Part shown: positions 38,027-49,135 of the stretch, one piece after another
Position numbering within the stretch: the first letter of the stretch is position 1
Layout of the letters: each line of letters starts with the position of its first letter
Assembly: GCA_026120185.1 (NCBI GenBank)
Contig: JANUWF010001683.1
Location: 4,534,001 to 4,598,000, forward strand
Direction: 5' to 3'
DNA: 64,000 nt
From: Voacanga thouarsii
Taxonomy: Eukaryota > Streptophyta > Magnoliopsida > Gentianales > Apocynaceae
Notes under the pieces: model-generated
What the model saw: the letters and a program-made list of their open reading frames with translations, nothing else
Databases searched by the model: none
What the model was told of the DNA's origin: nothing
Made by a program: the position numbers and the translations under genes

Positions 38027-40134
38027 GATGGGCGATTTAAATTTTTAAAACCGCTCCAAAGCTTTGTTCTCCCCCTTGGGATTCCTCCGCTCAGTCAGAC
38101 TCTGATGATTCTCTGTCATCTGGCTGAATGCTTGCCTCATTGTCACTTCAACAGTGCTTGTGACCCCAGTTCCAAATCTGGCTCACTCTCATTTCCCCAG
38201 TTGGGTAACTGCATTAGAGTTATTTCCATCCCTGGTATCATAGGTTCTGCCTCCGAAACTCTTCTGCCTTATGTGGCTACACGGCGCTTAGGTGTTATTC
38301 TAAACCATCCTCAAATGATGAGTTTATGCATTCAATGTGTAAAATATTTTGATCATGCATTCACACTTTGATTTAAGTAAAAGGAAAACTAATACAACTT
38401 TTGTATAAAGAATTGCATATAAATTTCTCTCAAACCTTCAAGTACTCTGGTATTCTTATTTGCATAAATGTGAAATGAAAGCAGTAAAAAGAAAGGAAAT
38501 CCGTAACCTAGAAGTTCATGGAAAGCAGTAAATAGAACATCCTAATCATAACAGTCTTTAGCCTCCCTAGTCCTCTTCGGAGTCTTCAAAGTCGGCCTCA
38601 CATAACCATTCCCCAGAATTCTTAGTGAAATCTATCCCAGCCCTATTTGCAAACCCATCCATTGGCTCTTTCCCGAGTTGCCTAGAACTCTCCCCAGTCT
38701 CAACCTGGTTGGGTGGAGGTATGATGGAAGGTCTAGGTGAAGATTCCTAATCTATCTCCCCTGGATCATCACTATCAACTGATAAGTTAACTACGGCACT
38801 AGGAGGGTAGGGAACATATTCCATATCAATATCCTCATCTCTACTGTTAGAAACTATGTCTATCACAGGTATTTGGGGTGGTTCATTAATTGGGACATCA
38901 TCGTCACTACTGTCATCCACGGGAATAATTGGCTGCTGTGTAGCCTGAGGCACTGGTAGGTCTTCTGGGTAGATAGGGATGGGAAGATGCCATGGCTGCC
39001 TTTTTCTTGTAGTTCTAAACATTCTAACCATCCTACAGCATAATAAGACGGTTAGATAAAAGATCTGAACTTAATAAAATAGAATATATACTATCAATAT
39101 TTTCCTAAACTAAGGCTCTGATATCACTTGTAACACCCTGCTACCTATGCCCAATAGGGCCTAGGATGTTGCCCCATCTAAAGGATAAGAAGTGTTTATA
39201 ACTAGATCACACAAACAAAAATAAAACAATACTTTAAAATTAAACATATTACAACCAAAAATTTCAAGAACAAATCCAAAATAAATTGTCCACTATCATC
39301 TCTCAAAGTAACGTATAAAATAAACAACATGGAGACTTCAAAGCTGGCAACAAATCTTGGCACTCATCTCCGCAGCAGGACCGACTTGAAAACATGACAT
39401 AAAAGGTGATGAGATAAAAATCTTAGTAATCCTCTGTGTGCTGTTTGAGTGTTTCAGGTAAAATAGTTCATGTATGCAAGTTTTAAAAATTTTATAGAAG
39501 AAAATACTTCCAAGCAATAAATAAGGATTAAAATAAAGAGTGGCGTTTTGCATTTCAAACCAAACTTGTGCACAATAAATATAACCACTCAAATAGGTAG
39601 CCATAGGTGACCACACATTGGGCCATATGACCATATAACGATCAAAATGCCACACTTTGTGCAGACTGACAAAAAGGTAGGTGATCGACCTACCGTATAA
39701 GATACTTCTCATTTTCTACACCCAAACATACCGGTTGTCCACTCCAGAAACACACAGTGCTCTTGATTGAAACTTTCTAGGTCGGACCGACAAGACTAAG
39801 TAGTACTGTCGCTTCTCTAAGTCGAGGTCATCTTCCCGCTTCTCCACTATCCACTGAGGGATATACTCAACTCTGATTGCTTCCACAAAATTAGACCCTG
39901 TCTAGTCTTGATCAATCATCTCCCAGTCGTCCTGAACCCATTGCCACTATGCCCGAGCTGAGCCCCTCAATCGGACTACAACAAACATCAACATTAGCTC
40001 CGCACTGTACATAAGCATAACGAATATATCTTCCATCTGCTCTATCCATTGCTCAGATTTCTCTTCCTTTTCAGCATCTCCCAAGAAGATAGGTAATTTA
40101 AATTTTTAAAACCTTTCCAAAGCTTTGTTCTCCC

Positions 40135-43100
40135 TGTAACACCCCACGACTACGTATCCTAAAAGGGTGGGGATATCGCCCTGTCCCGTAGGAACAGGGG
40201 TCTTTAGTATGAGGTATAAAATATAAAGGTAATCTCCAAAGGAATCAACTTAGATAAATAAAGAAACACTCTTATTACATCAGGCTCAACTTGGAGCAAA
40301 ACAAGATAAAACAAATATCGTTCAGAAGTATAAACGACAAAAGTCCCCTAGAACAGTATAGGAAAAATATCCAAAGCCTCTACTATCAAGCCCCACTGCC
40401 TCAACACAATCTATCTCCTGAAAACATGATGTAAAACAGTGTGAAAATAAATCTCAGTAAGTCCTGTGTGTGCACATGGTGTTTTGAATAGTACGTGTAT
40501 GCAAAGTGCAAAACATTTGTAGAAATAATTTGGCAAGTCATAAACAATCTCTTTTCGCAAGGAGTGGGTTTTTCTCATTGTCACACTTGGTACAAAATAA
40601 ATCCTCCACTCGAATAAACAGTCATATCACCACACGTTGGGCTCCATGAGAACAAAATGGCCAAGGCACCACACTTTGAGCACCTTGTCCGGACCAGATT
40701 ACCACACGTTGGGTGTTCTGATGAAGGTGAGTGTACAGTCCACCGGGTGAGATACTCCTCGATCTCTACACCCAACAAAACCATCCGGGTGTCCACGCTG
40801 GGAATATAAATAATACCATACCAGGTACACATGCTAGCTCGGATTGGCCTGACCAACCAACACTGTAGCCTTTTCAAGCAGAGTTCATCTTCTGGAGGTG
40901 GCCTCCTACCAGAAGACTTACGCTAGCCCTCCAAAACTATATCGTTAGCCTACCCTTATTGAGTCCTCAACGAACATATCCGTCAATTCCTGATTCACAA
41001 TATTTCCAAACCTTGACTTCGTAAAACATGGTGTTATTTTTTTTTTTAAAAGAGACTTCCAAAAATTTAAGGAAAAGAATAGTTTTCTTGATAAAATTAA
41101 TAGTTTGACAAAACTGTTTAAAGAATAAATATCCACGTTTACAACCCAAGCAAACATAGTTCAATAATAGTTTTACAAAGCTTCACAGCATAGACTTGCC
41201 ATCACAACATTTAATAAAAGAGTTTATGCAAGGACTTACTTGATGCACCTCAGATAAACGTGATAAATTTACCGCTTTCTTTCCTTAACTATCCTCCTGA
41301 TCTAAACCATATAATATCATGATCAGGGTCTCAATTAATTGAAACATGCACTAATCTCATTTATTTTCACAACAATTCGCAATCCCCTATTTAATTCCAA
41401 ATAAACTATTCAATCCCCAAAGATCATATACCATGACCACAAGCTCGTCTCGCTAATAAACACCATTAAACATTACTTTCGGAATCAAGGGTGGGTATTC
41501 CCTTACCTTGCAACAACCGGGTAATGAGGTCTCGATGCTCCTATGCTGATCGTCCCGAGTTTGCTTTAGAAGAAGAAAAAAGCTACCTCATTTGCTCCTC
41601 TTGACCGAAAATTAAGGAAGAAGATGAAATCAGCCTCTATGGGGCGTGATTTAAGGGTAGAAGAAAGAGAAAAGAATTATTAGAGAAGACGGCATCAAGA
41701 GGTTGAAAGGATTTGTGCTTACTTTAAGGTGTGTTCGATTTTTGCTTAGAATAGTCTTCAGTTTTCGAAAATTTGCAGAGAGAATTTGCTGGAATTTTAG
41801 TGTAGAATGGAGAGGGTAGACGGTTTCTATGATTTATAGTTGGAGAAGATTGGTTTAGGGTTAGATGGTGATGTTTAGAAAGACTCATAACGGCTTTAGG
41901 TTTCTTGGACAGCAAGAGCAAAATTTCAGCTTGCTGTACCTTTGATGCTGGCCGAATTCAAGAGGGATTAAGAGGAGAAAAGTGTTATGAAATTGCTCCC
42001 TAGGCTGGCCGAAATAATGCTCAAGAGATGGGTTGAGTGTGTTCAGGTTTTTGGCCAAAATAAGGAAGAGTTTGTGTGGGTGTTGATGACTGAAAAATCC
42101 TGTGCAAGCTGTGCAAAAATTCTGTGCAGGAGTTACAATTTCTGGACTGTTTTGGCTGCTGTTTTTGACGAAATTCTAGAGGAGAAAAGTGTGGTTTTTA
42201 GGTGCAGGAATTTCGCTTAATCAACAAAGATTTTTGGTAGGTTTTGGAGTGCAAAATTTCATGTGTTTTGGAGTGCGAAGCTGGACTAAAATTCTATGCA
42301 TAAGCTGGGCGAAAATTCAGTGATTTTGTGTGAATAAAATTCTGATTTTGTGCAGCTAAGGCAACCTAAATTGATGAGGGGTATTTACGTGTTTTGAGCT
42401 AGGGTTTGAAGAGTTGGATTGTGGCTAAAGATGCTGGAATTTTCGGACAGCTTGTGGTGACACAAAGCTGCCGAAATTCTGCTAGGATAGGGAAGAAAAT
42501 CCTAGTTGAATTTGGATTGAATAAAATATGGTTTTATCAAGGATTTGGATAAGATTTCCTCTAGTCCTAGAAGAGTTTAGATTGAGCTAAAAGTGCTCCA
42601 AGGTGGCGGAGAAAATCTGGGAAAATTTCCAGAATTTTCCAGCTTAAGGTTTTCGAAAATCCAAGAGAACAAAAGCTGAAAATAAAGCAAACTTTATCCT
42701 TATCTAAAATCCTTGAACGTAGGAGTTAAATATGGAGTCTTATTCCTATAAAAGTGACGTTTAAACCCAAAGAAGATATCTAAGACTTTAGTTAAAATAT
42801 TTCTCTAAAACAATTAAATAAATTAAAGGATTATGGCTTTGATTCTTGAGGAGGTAAAACACGATTTTTTCCTAATATATTCCCTAACTCTAATATTCAT
42901 CAAGAAGAGTTTTATACCACTTGAAATTCTTCAAAGTGGCACCTCACTAGGGGTTTTCAGCCAAGGCATGAAGAATACTAGAAAAGGAATTCAAAAGAAA
43001 GCTTAAAATTTTCAAGAAATAGGATACGAACTCGGGTCACCAAAGGAAATCACCAACCTCCCCGCTATTCCAAAACAACTCCAATACCAATTTTTTCCAC

Positions 43101-43335
43101 AATCAGTTCTCACCACCCTAATACTCATCCTTCCAAATCTTCGTCCAAACCTCCCTTATCCAAATCTTTAACAACACAAATATTTCACATCAATTAATTC
43201 AAATGCAAGAGCAGTGGAAAAATTCACATGCATCCATGTAAATAAAATTATTCTAGCTACAACATAAAATGAAATATGCTATGCAATGCATGACTTTTCC
43301 CCATAGTCAAAGGTGGTTTTGGGCGGGGTATTACA
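40135..43335 (-). repeat. GyA 3' LTR (3201 bp)
   Basis: From TGTAACACCCC to GGTATTACA on the + strand. It contains the 41631-41925 segment missing from the other LTR. Substitutions against 49136-52042 are dense near the U5 end and sparse elsewhere, a few percent overall by eye. Short ORFs inside (for example 41987-42220) recur in the other LTR and are not recognisable proteins. Confidence 0.93.
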
Positions 43336-43350
43336 TCCCCTCCCCCTTAA
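43336..43350 (-). other. GyA polypurine tract
   Basis: In minus sense aagggggagggga, ending directly at the 3' LTR start TGTAATACC. A strong plus-strand primer. Confidence 0.9.
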
Positions 43351-43369
43351 GAGAATTTCGTCCTGAAAT

Positions 43370-43615
43370 TCAGATTTCATACCCTTCGAGCATACCCGGA
43401 TACTTCCGTCTTAACCATTCCTCCGTTTCACACGTTGCATCCTGTGCTCTATGGTGATCCCAAAGTATCTTCACCATGGGTATCTGCTTGTTTCGGAGCG
43501 TCTTAATACTCCACTCCAAGATCTTGACGGGTCTCTTCACATAACTCAGATTGGGTTGCAACTCCAACGGTTCCTCATTGGGTACATGACTCGGATCGGG
43601 GTTGTACCTCTTTAA
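43370..43615 (-). pseudogene. GyA chromodomain and polyprotein end
   Basis: After LKRY the frame reads PVKILEWSIKTLRNKQIPMV, then KILWDHHRAQDATCETEEWL and RRKYPG. This is the C-terminal chromodomain of chromovirus integrases; the usual ATWE is ATCE, one aromatic position lost. In the family this domain guides insertion to heterochromatin by binding histone marks, which would fit the nested setting here. The stop at 43370-43372 lies 20 bp before the polypurine tract. Confidence 0.82.
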
Positions 43616-44704
43616 CTAAGAGATATGAAATACATCATGCATCCCGGTTAGACCATCAGGTAGATCCAATCGGTAAGCAACTGGTCCAATTTTCTCCAAT
43701 ATCGGGAATGGTTCCAAATACCTAGGACTCAACTTCCCTCCCCTCTGATGTTTCAGGATTCCTCTACTAGGAGTCAACTCCAAGAATGCACAGTCACCTA
43801 CTTGGAACTCCAATTCCCTTCTCCTAGAGTCTGCATAACTCTTCTGTCTGCTTTGCGCTGCCCTTAGCCTTTCTCGAATTAACTTAACCTTATCCGTCAT
43901 CTCCTGAATGCATACTTCACCAGTCTTCTTAACGTTCCCTTCTTCTGTCCATCCCCAGTATATCGGTACTTGGCATTTTCGCCCATACAGGTCTTTGTAC
44001 GGCGCCATTCCGATCGACGCCTGATAGCTGTTGTTATATGCTAACTCCGCATGCGGTAAAGACTCAATCCACTTATCTCCAAAGTCCAAGATACATGCTC
44101 GGAGCATGTCTTCCAGTATCTGAATGACTCTTTCGGATTGTCCGTCTGTTTGCGGATGAGCAGAGGTGCTGAATTTCAGGGTCATGCCTAAGGACTCCAG
44201 AAACTTACCCCAGAACCTTGAAGTGAATCTAGGGTCCCTATCCGACACAATGCTTGACGGTACACCATGCAACCTTACAATTTCTCGGGTATATATCTGA
44301 GCAAACTTTTCCATCGAGTCCCTTACGTTTACCGGTATGAAGTGCGCTGTCTTCGTCAATCGGTCCACTACCACCCAGATCGCATCTTTGTGTGACTTGG
44401 TCATCGGAAGGCCAGTCACAAAGTCCATGGTCACCTCTTCCCATTTCAAATCGGGAATCAATAACGGTTGCAGTAACCCTGTAGACTTCTTATGTTCCAT
44501 TTTAACCTTCTGGCACGTCAGGCAAGTTGACACATGCTGAACTATATCCCTCTTCATTCCAGCCCACCAATATTTCCTTTTCAAGTCTTGGTATATCTTT
44601 ACCTTCCCAGGGTGTGTGGTATATTTGCACTTGTGCACTTCGTCCAGTATCCTCTTTCTTAAGTCTTGGATGTCCGGTACACAAATCCAGCCCCGAAAGT
44701 ACAA
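43616..44704 (-). pseudogene. GyA integrase
   Basis: Zinc-binding H-H-C-C is seen as VHKCKYTTHPGKVK and CLTCQKVKMEHK. The core has the first Asp in MDFVTGLP, the second in SSIVSDRDPRFTSRFW, and Glu in PQTDGQSERVIQ, so the catalytic triad is intact. The C-terminal GPY/F-like segment (FPILEKIGPVAYRLDLP) and HDVFHIS follow, ending in a TAG that replaces the usual Gln of HVSQLK. The 362-codon open stretch is the longest in the window. Confidence 0.94.
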
Positions 44705-44725
44705 TACCCCTTTCTCATCGGTTCA

Positions 44726-45409
44726 GAAATCGCCTCCTCCTCTCGCGATCTCTTTCTGCCTGAAAGTTTGAAATTCTGTACTGCCCTGTTGACCTGATAT
44801 AATTTCCTGGTCCAGATCAGGTTTCAGTGTCAAGTTGCTCATGCAGATCTTCCCCTCTTGCACTTGCACCTTCTTCTCCAGGATATCTTGGACTGCTGAC
44901 ACCTCCTGTATTCTCAAGTAAGTAATTTTTACCTTCCGACTTAAAGCGTCTACTACCACATTCGTTTTACCCTAATGATAGTTAATAGGGCACTTATATT
45001 CTTCCAGGAACTCTATCCACCTACGCTGCCGAAGATTCAAGTCCTTTTGCGTGAAGATGTACTTCAAACTCTTATGGTCAGTGAAAACCTCGTATTGTGC
45101 ACCATACAAGTAATGTCGCCAATTCTTCAAGGCAAACACTATAGCTGCTAGCTCTAGGTCATGCGTGGGATAATTAACTTCGTGCGGCTTTAGCTTCCTA
45201 GATGCATAAGCTATGACTTTCCCTTCCTGCATCAGCACAGCTCCTAGTCCTTCCTTGGATGCATCTGTATAGAGTGCATAGGGCTTATCAGCCTCGGGCA
45301 GACTCAGCAAGGGTGCTGAAATCAACCTCCTCTTAAGTTCTTGGAAGTGCTTCTCGTACTTCTCACTCCAAGCAAAAACGACATCCTTCTTCAACAGTTG
45401 TGTCATTTG
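44726..45409 (-). pseudogene. GyA RNase H
   Basis: [20 protein letters not shown] carries the first Asp, then [20 protein letters not shown] the Glu, and [20 protein letters not shown] another Asp, the RNase H core of gypsy RT. Following a TAG (44972) the linker NVVVDALSRK leads towards integrase and is ended by a TGA at 44723. Confidence 0.92.
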
Positions 45410-45973
45410 TGAAGCTAAAGTAGAGAAATTTTTAATGAAACGCCGATAGTACCCGGCCTACCCAAGGAAACTTCGTATCTCGGTAATGTTCTCCGGTTAT
45501 TTGCAGTTAGCTACGGCTTCTACCTTAGCAGGGTCCACCTTGATCCCCTCCTTGGATATCACGTGACCAAGGAAAGACACTGAGCTCAGCCAAAACTCAC
45601 ACTTACTGAACTTAGCGTAAAGTTTGAATTCCCTCAGCTTCTATTGGACCAACCTAAAGTGCTCCGCGTGGTCCTCCGAATTTTTGGAGTAGATCAAAAT
45701 GTCATCGATGAATATAACCACGAACTTGTCCAAGGATGGTTGAAAAATGCGATTCATCAAATCCATGAGTACTGTCGGTGCGTTGGTTACATCGAACGGC
45801 ATTACTACAAATTCATAATGGCCATACCGAGTGTTGAATGCAGTCTTAGGAATGTCTTCTTCTTTGATCCTCACCTGATAGTATCCTTGTCGTAGGTCCA
45901 ATTTCGAAAAGCAAGCAGCGCCTTGCAGTTGATCAAACAACTCATCGATCAAGGGTAGAGGGTATTTATTCTA
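45410..45973 (-). pseudogene. GyA reverse transcriptase, catalytic part
   Basis: Continues with [40 protein letters not shown] and the active site [15 protein letters not shown] (intact DD pair). After a TAG comes [20 protein letters not shown], and after two more stops the thumb segment [15 protein letters not shown]. Apart from stops the motifs are well kept. Confidence 0.92.
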
Positions 45974-46939
45974 GATCGTTAGATTGTTCAGTCCCCGGTA
46001 ATCGATACATAGCCTCAAGGTTCCATATTTCTTCTTGATAAACAACACTGGGGCTCCCCACGGTGATGTACTCGACCGAATGTAGCCTTGCCTTAGCAAT
46101 TCTTTCAATTGCTCCTTCAACTCCTTCAACTCTATCGGTGCCATCCGGTAGGGGGTTCTGGATACCAGTTTTGCTCCGGGAATCAGATCCACGGTGAACT
46201 CAACTTCCCCTTCAGGGGGTAGGGAAGTGAGCTCCATAGGGAACACGTCCGAAAAGTCTTTCACTACCTCCATACTTTCCAAGGTACACTGGTCTTTCGG
46301 TTTATTTAGGAGATATGCCAGATATCTCGTACATCTTTTCTTGAGCAACTTCCGGGCTTTAGCTCCAGCAATAATAAGAATTTTTAGTTCCTTCGTTTGC
46401 TTGCCATTGAATTCAATTACATCCCATCCAGGTCTCACAAACTGCACCGTTTTGACCTTGCAGTCCACACGAGCTCCGTGTTTCGACAACCAGTCCATGC
46501 CCAAGATCAAGTCATAATCGTCCATGGGCAGGATTATAAGGTCGGCCTCCAGAATCTCCTTCCCAACCTTAACTCCACAACTTCCCGTTTTCTTGCCTGC
46601 TTCCACCACCTTTCCCAAGGGGGAACTAACTACTAGGGTATAAGGTAGCTCATTTCCTTCCCAGCCTAAACGTAAAGCACATACTTTACTTACATAAGAG
46701 TGTGTAGATCCTGGATCTATCAGAACATTAACAAGACAACCCTGGATAGAAAGGTTACTTTCGATCACGGCGGCGTCCGCTCTGACTTCTTCTCGGCTCA
46801 GGGCAAAAACTTTGGCCTTTACCTGGGGCTTCAGGCCTCCCACTCCGGCTGGTCCAGCAGCGGTGCCTCTATTTCCTCCCATTGGTTGGGCCGGCGCGGT
46901 CTGCTCAGTCCTTAAGGGTTTGGGGCAGCCGTTTCTCAA
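45974..46939 (-). pseudogene. GyA protease and start of RT
   Basis: Aspartic protease with [14 protein letters not shown] (the D-x-G-S/T-T/S-H form common in plant gypsy elements) and, downstream, [11 protein letters not shown]. After the connecting segment ([20 protein letters not shown]) the RT begins with [20 protein letters not shown] and [12 protein letters not shown], and stops at a TAG at 45971-45973. Residues needed for activity are present in this piece. Confidence 0.92.
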
Positions 46940-47953
46940 GTGTCCCGGGTCTCCGCAATTGAAGCACCTCTTCGCAACCTCATTACCCCAGCAGTTTATT
47001 TCGGTGTGGCCCCGCTTCCCACACAGCCGGCAATTTAGGCTGCCTTACATCGGTCCTGCTACTAGCACTCGAGGCTGCTTACACCGGTTTCCCCACGGCA
47101 TAAAGGCCGCAGGTCACTTATTACCGGAAGGCCTTATAGGTGGACGACTTGGTTGGAAGGGTCGGTTCACCGGTTGATGCCGATCTTCGTTCTCCATCCG
47201 AGAAGCTGCGTCCACAGCAGCATTGTATGATGTAGGCGGCGATGGGGCCAATGCTTTCCTCAACTCTGGCCTAAGCCCTTTCATGAATTACCGGGTGCGC
47301 TTCTGCTCCGTGTCTACTAAGCACTTGCAGTAATTGGACAACTGCATGAATCGAGCTGCATATTGGGCCACGGTCATGCCTCCCTGCCTGAGGGTCTGGA
47401 ATTTGTCCTCCCTCTTCTCAGCCACCCATCGAGGAATGTACTCTGCCCGGAAAGCCTCCGTAAAATCGTCCCACGTCCAATCCTGCTCCTCCTTATCCCA
47501 ATCACCCCGTACCCACTGCCACCATGCTTGAAACGGTCCCCTCAGCCGAAAAGCAGCGAACTTCACCATCCTCTCTTTCGAGTATTGCAAAGTAGCGAAG
47601 ATGTCCTCCAACTGCTCAATCCATTGCTCGGCTTTCTCATCCTGTTCCACCTCCCCCTAGAATGTGGGAGGTTGGAACTTCAGGAAATGCTCCAGAGCCT
47701 CATCCTCTCCCCGCGGTGGTTTCCTGGCCACCTTGTCCACTCTTTCAGTCAAATTCTGTAGGATCGAGACCATCTTGTCGAAAGCTTGACCCATGGTCAC
47801 ATCCCGTGACCTCTCCGAAGCCAATTCCTGCTCGCGTGGCAGGTGCTCCTCCACGTCGGGGGTGGAACGATGCATCTGCTCAAATTCCGGGATGGAGGAT
47901 GCACTCTCCTGCACCGTTCTACTATGCACAACTGTTCGACGCCTTGGTGCCAT
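46940..47953 (-). pseudogene. GyA gag domain
   Basis: N-terminal arm (VTMGQAFDKM, LTERVDKVAR), then after a TAG the Retrotrans_gag core (EQWIEQLEDIFATLQYSKER, AFRLRGPFQAWWQWVRGDWD, EAFRAEYIPRWVAEKREDKF). Three more stops follow in the linker. Two CCHC zinc knuckles close it near 46970-47065 ([14 protein letters not shown] and [14 protein letters not shown]). The array units keep only the part up to about EYIPRW before fusing to LTR. Confidence 0.9.
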
Positions 47954-48266
47954 CTTAATCACATTCACTCAGGGTCAGTTAGTTACCAAGGGGGAAAAGA
48001 ATATGCTTAGATGCATGATCAGTTGATAGCAATGTACTTATCTAAGAGAGAATATGATGATAACGTGCAGAGGTAAATCAAGTAATAAACGAAACTCATT
48101 CTTGTCATATAACCCATTCTTTGCAGAAAAGAATGGGTCATCTCATATGATACCCTTTTTATTTGAAATGATAAATAAGCCCTATGAGCCACATGCTCCC
48201 TTAAAAGAGATAAACAAACAAAAGTATGCAAATCCCAAAGAAGGAAAAGTAAAAGCTGCTGGTCTT

Positions 48267-49036
48267 CTATGTTCGACTCTCCCTAGTTTCAACAAAAGTA
48301 TCGGAGTCGTCAGAGGCCAGTTCCACGAGCCACCCCACGGAGCTACCGGGTCTCCCAATGTAGTTCCTCGCGAAACCAACACTCCCACTTGGCTGCCCTG
48401 ACTCACCCTCTTGGCCTCTCTTGGCTCTCATGGCCGTCTCATAGAGCTCATCCAATGCTAACCTAACCGCACCCTTAGGCGCAGGCCTCTCACTCCCCAT
48501 GTCAGATAGATCAACCAACCCCTTTCTCCTTAGCATGGCATCTATGCCCAGTCCATATCGGATTCCACACCCCTTAGGACTCTCTTCCAACTTTCTCTTT
48601 CCCGTATCTACCCCTCCTAGAGCTAACTACCTATGGTCTCTCTCTCCCGAGACAACCTCATCCCTAAGCGTATATCCCTCACCACTGGACCCTTTAGGGT
48701 TATGGCAAGTAGGGGTCCTACCAACTTCCCCTATCTGCGGGGTCCGGGGAACCACCATTACCTCCTCATCCTCTCCTTCTACCCCAGCCATCTCTCCCTC
48801 ATTCCCTAGCTCATCTACCTCTCCCTCACTCAGCTCTGTCATCTCCTCATCTCCCTCATCTTCCCCTAAGCTCTCCTCTACCTCTATCTTCGTCTCAACC
48901 CCCGGGTCATCTAGCACAGACGGCTCACGCTCTCTCTCTGAAGCGTACGCGGGTGGATTAGCTACGGGTAGTGGGGCAGGTGGATTCCGCAGCCAGCGGG
49001 CCAGTCACTGATAGCAGTTACAACTCTTTTAACCAT
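48267..49036 (-). pseudogene. GyA acidic pre-gag ORF (ORF0)
   Basis: A reading frame of about 256 codons sits between the primer site and gag. It starts MVKRVV at 49036 and changes frame once near 49000. It continues through NPPAYASERERE and a long Glu/Asp-rich tract (for example KIEVEESLGEDEGDEEMTEL), meets one TAG at 48627, and resumes in the same frame to a TGA at 48267. The C-terminal part (GESGQPSG...GWLVELASDDSD) resembles the end of the array ORF (GESSRQPG...GWLSEADFEDSD). No function is known to me. It lies 314 bp upstream of gag, the same spacing as in the array units. Confidence 0.55.
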
Positions 49037-49117
49037 CCTATAAATAAAAGATAAAAATTAGCACCAGATCAAAATACTTAAGAAAATAGAACCCCATAAG
49101 TCAAGTAATTGCCTAAA

Positions 49118-49135
49118 CCTCTCTTTGATATCACT
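49118..49135 (-). other. GyA primer-binding site
   Basis: In minus sense agtgatatcaaagagagg, a mutated form of the agtggtatcagagcc seen in the array units and complementary to initiator-Met tRNA. It lies against the 5' LTR end. Confidence 0.8.

Larger units (their letters stand above)
27873..39128 (-). repeat. Array unit U4 (split by Copia-1)
   Basis: Contains an LTR part from 27873, a junction near 28589-28602, gag to 28860, Copia-1, then gag again from 38027. The gag start codon is lost (ATG to ATA near 38296). The acidic ORF ATG is at 39029-39031, with a premature TAG at 38747 before the ancestral stop at 38567-38569. The primer site is at 39114-39128. The LTR part has a short internal duplication (28401-28450). 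Net length is about 2085 bp. Confidence 0.88.
43370..47953 (-). pseudogene. GyA gag-pol, one frame with eleven nonsense codons
   Basis: From ATG 47953 (MAPRR, conserved in array units as MAPQR/MAPKR) to the probable true stop at 43370-43372 is 4584 nt, 1528 codons including the stop, a normal length for a Tekay-type polyprotein. All recognisable pieces lie in the same frame. Premature stops are at 47657, 47288, 47114, 47045, 45971, 45641, 45497, 45458, 44972, 44723 and 43616 (lowest base of each). No net frameshift is present. The product would be a particle-forming gag followed by protease, RT, RNase H, integrase and chromodomain. Individual domains are listed below. Confidence 0.92.

Noticed and set aside
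47363..47761. 132-codon + strand ORF
   Set aside because: Shadow of the GyA gag on the other strand.
43370..47953. Stop-codon reassignment or programmed readthrough in GyA
   Set aside because: Stops of all three types occur, several inside conserved domains at varied positions; simple decay explains them.
48499..49011. 170-codon Ser/Pro-rich ORF on the + strand
   Set aside because: It lies opposite the Glu/Asp-rich pre-gag ORF; GAG/GAT-rich sequence reads as Ser/Pro on the other strand. Element polarity supports the minus-strand frame.
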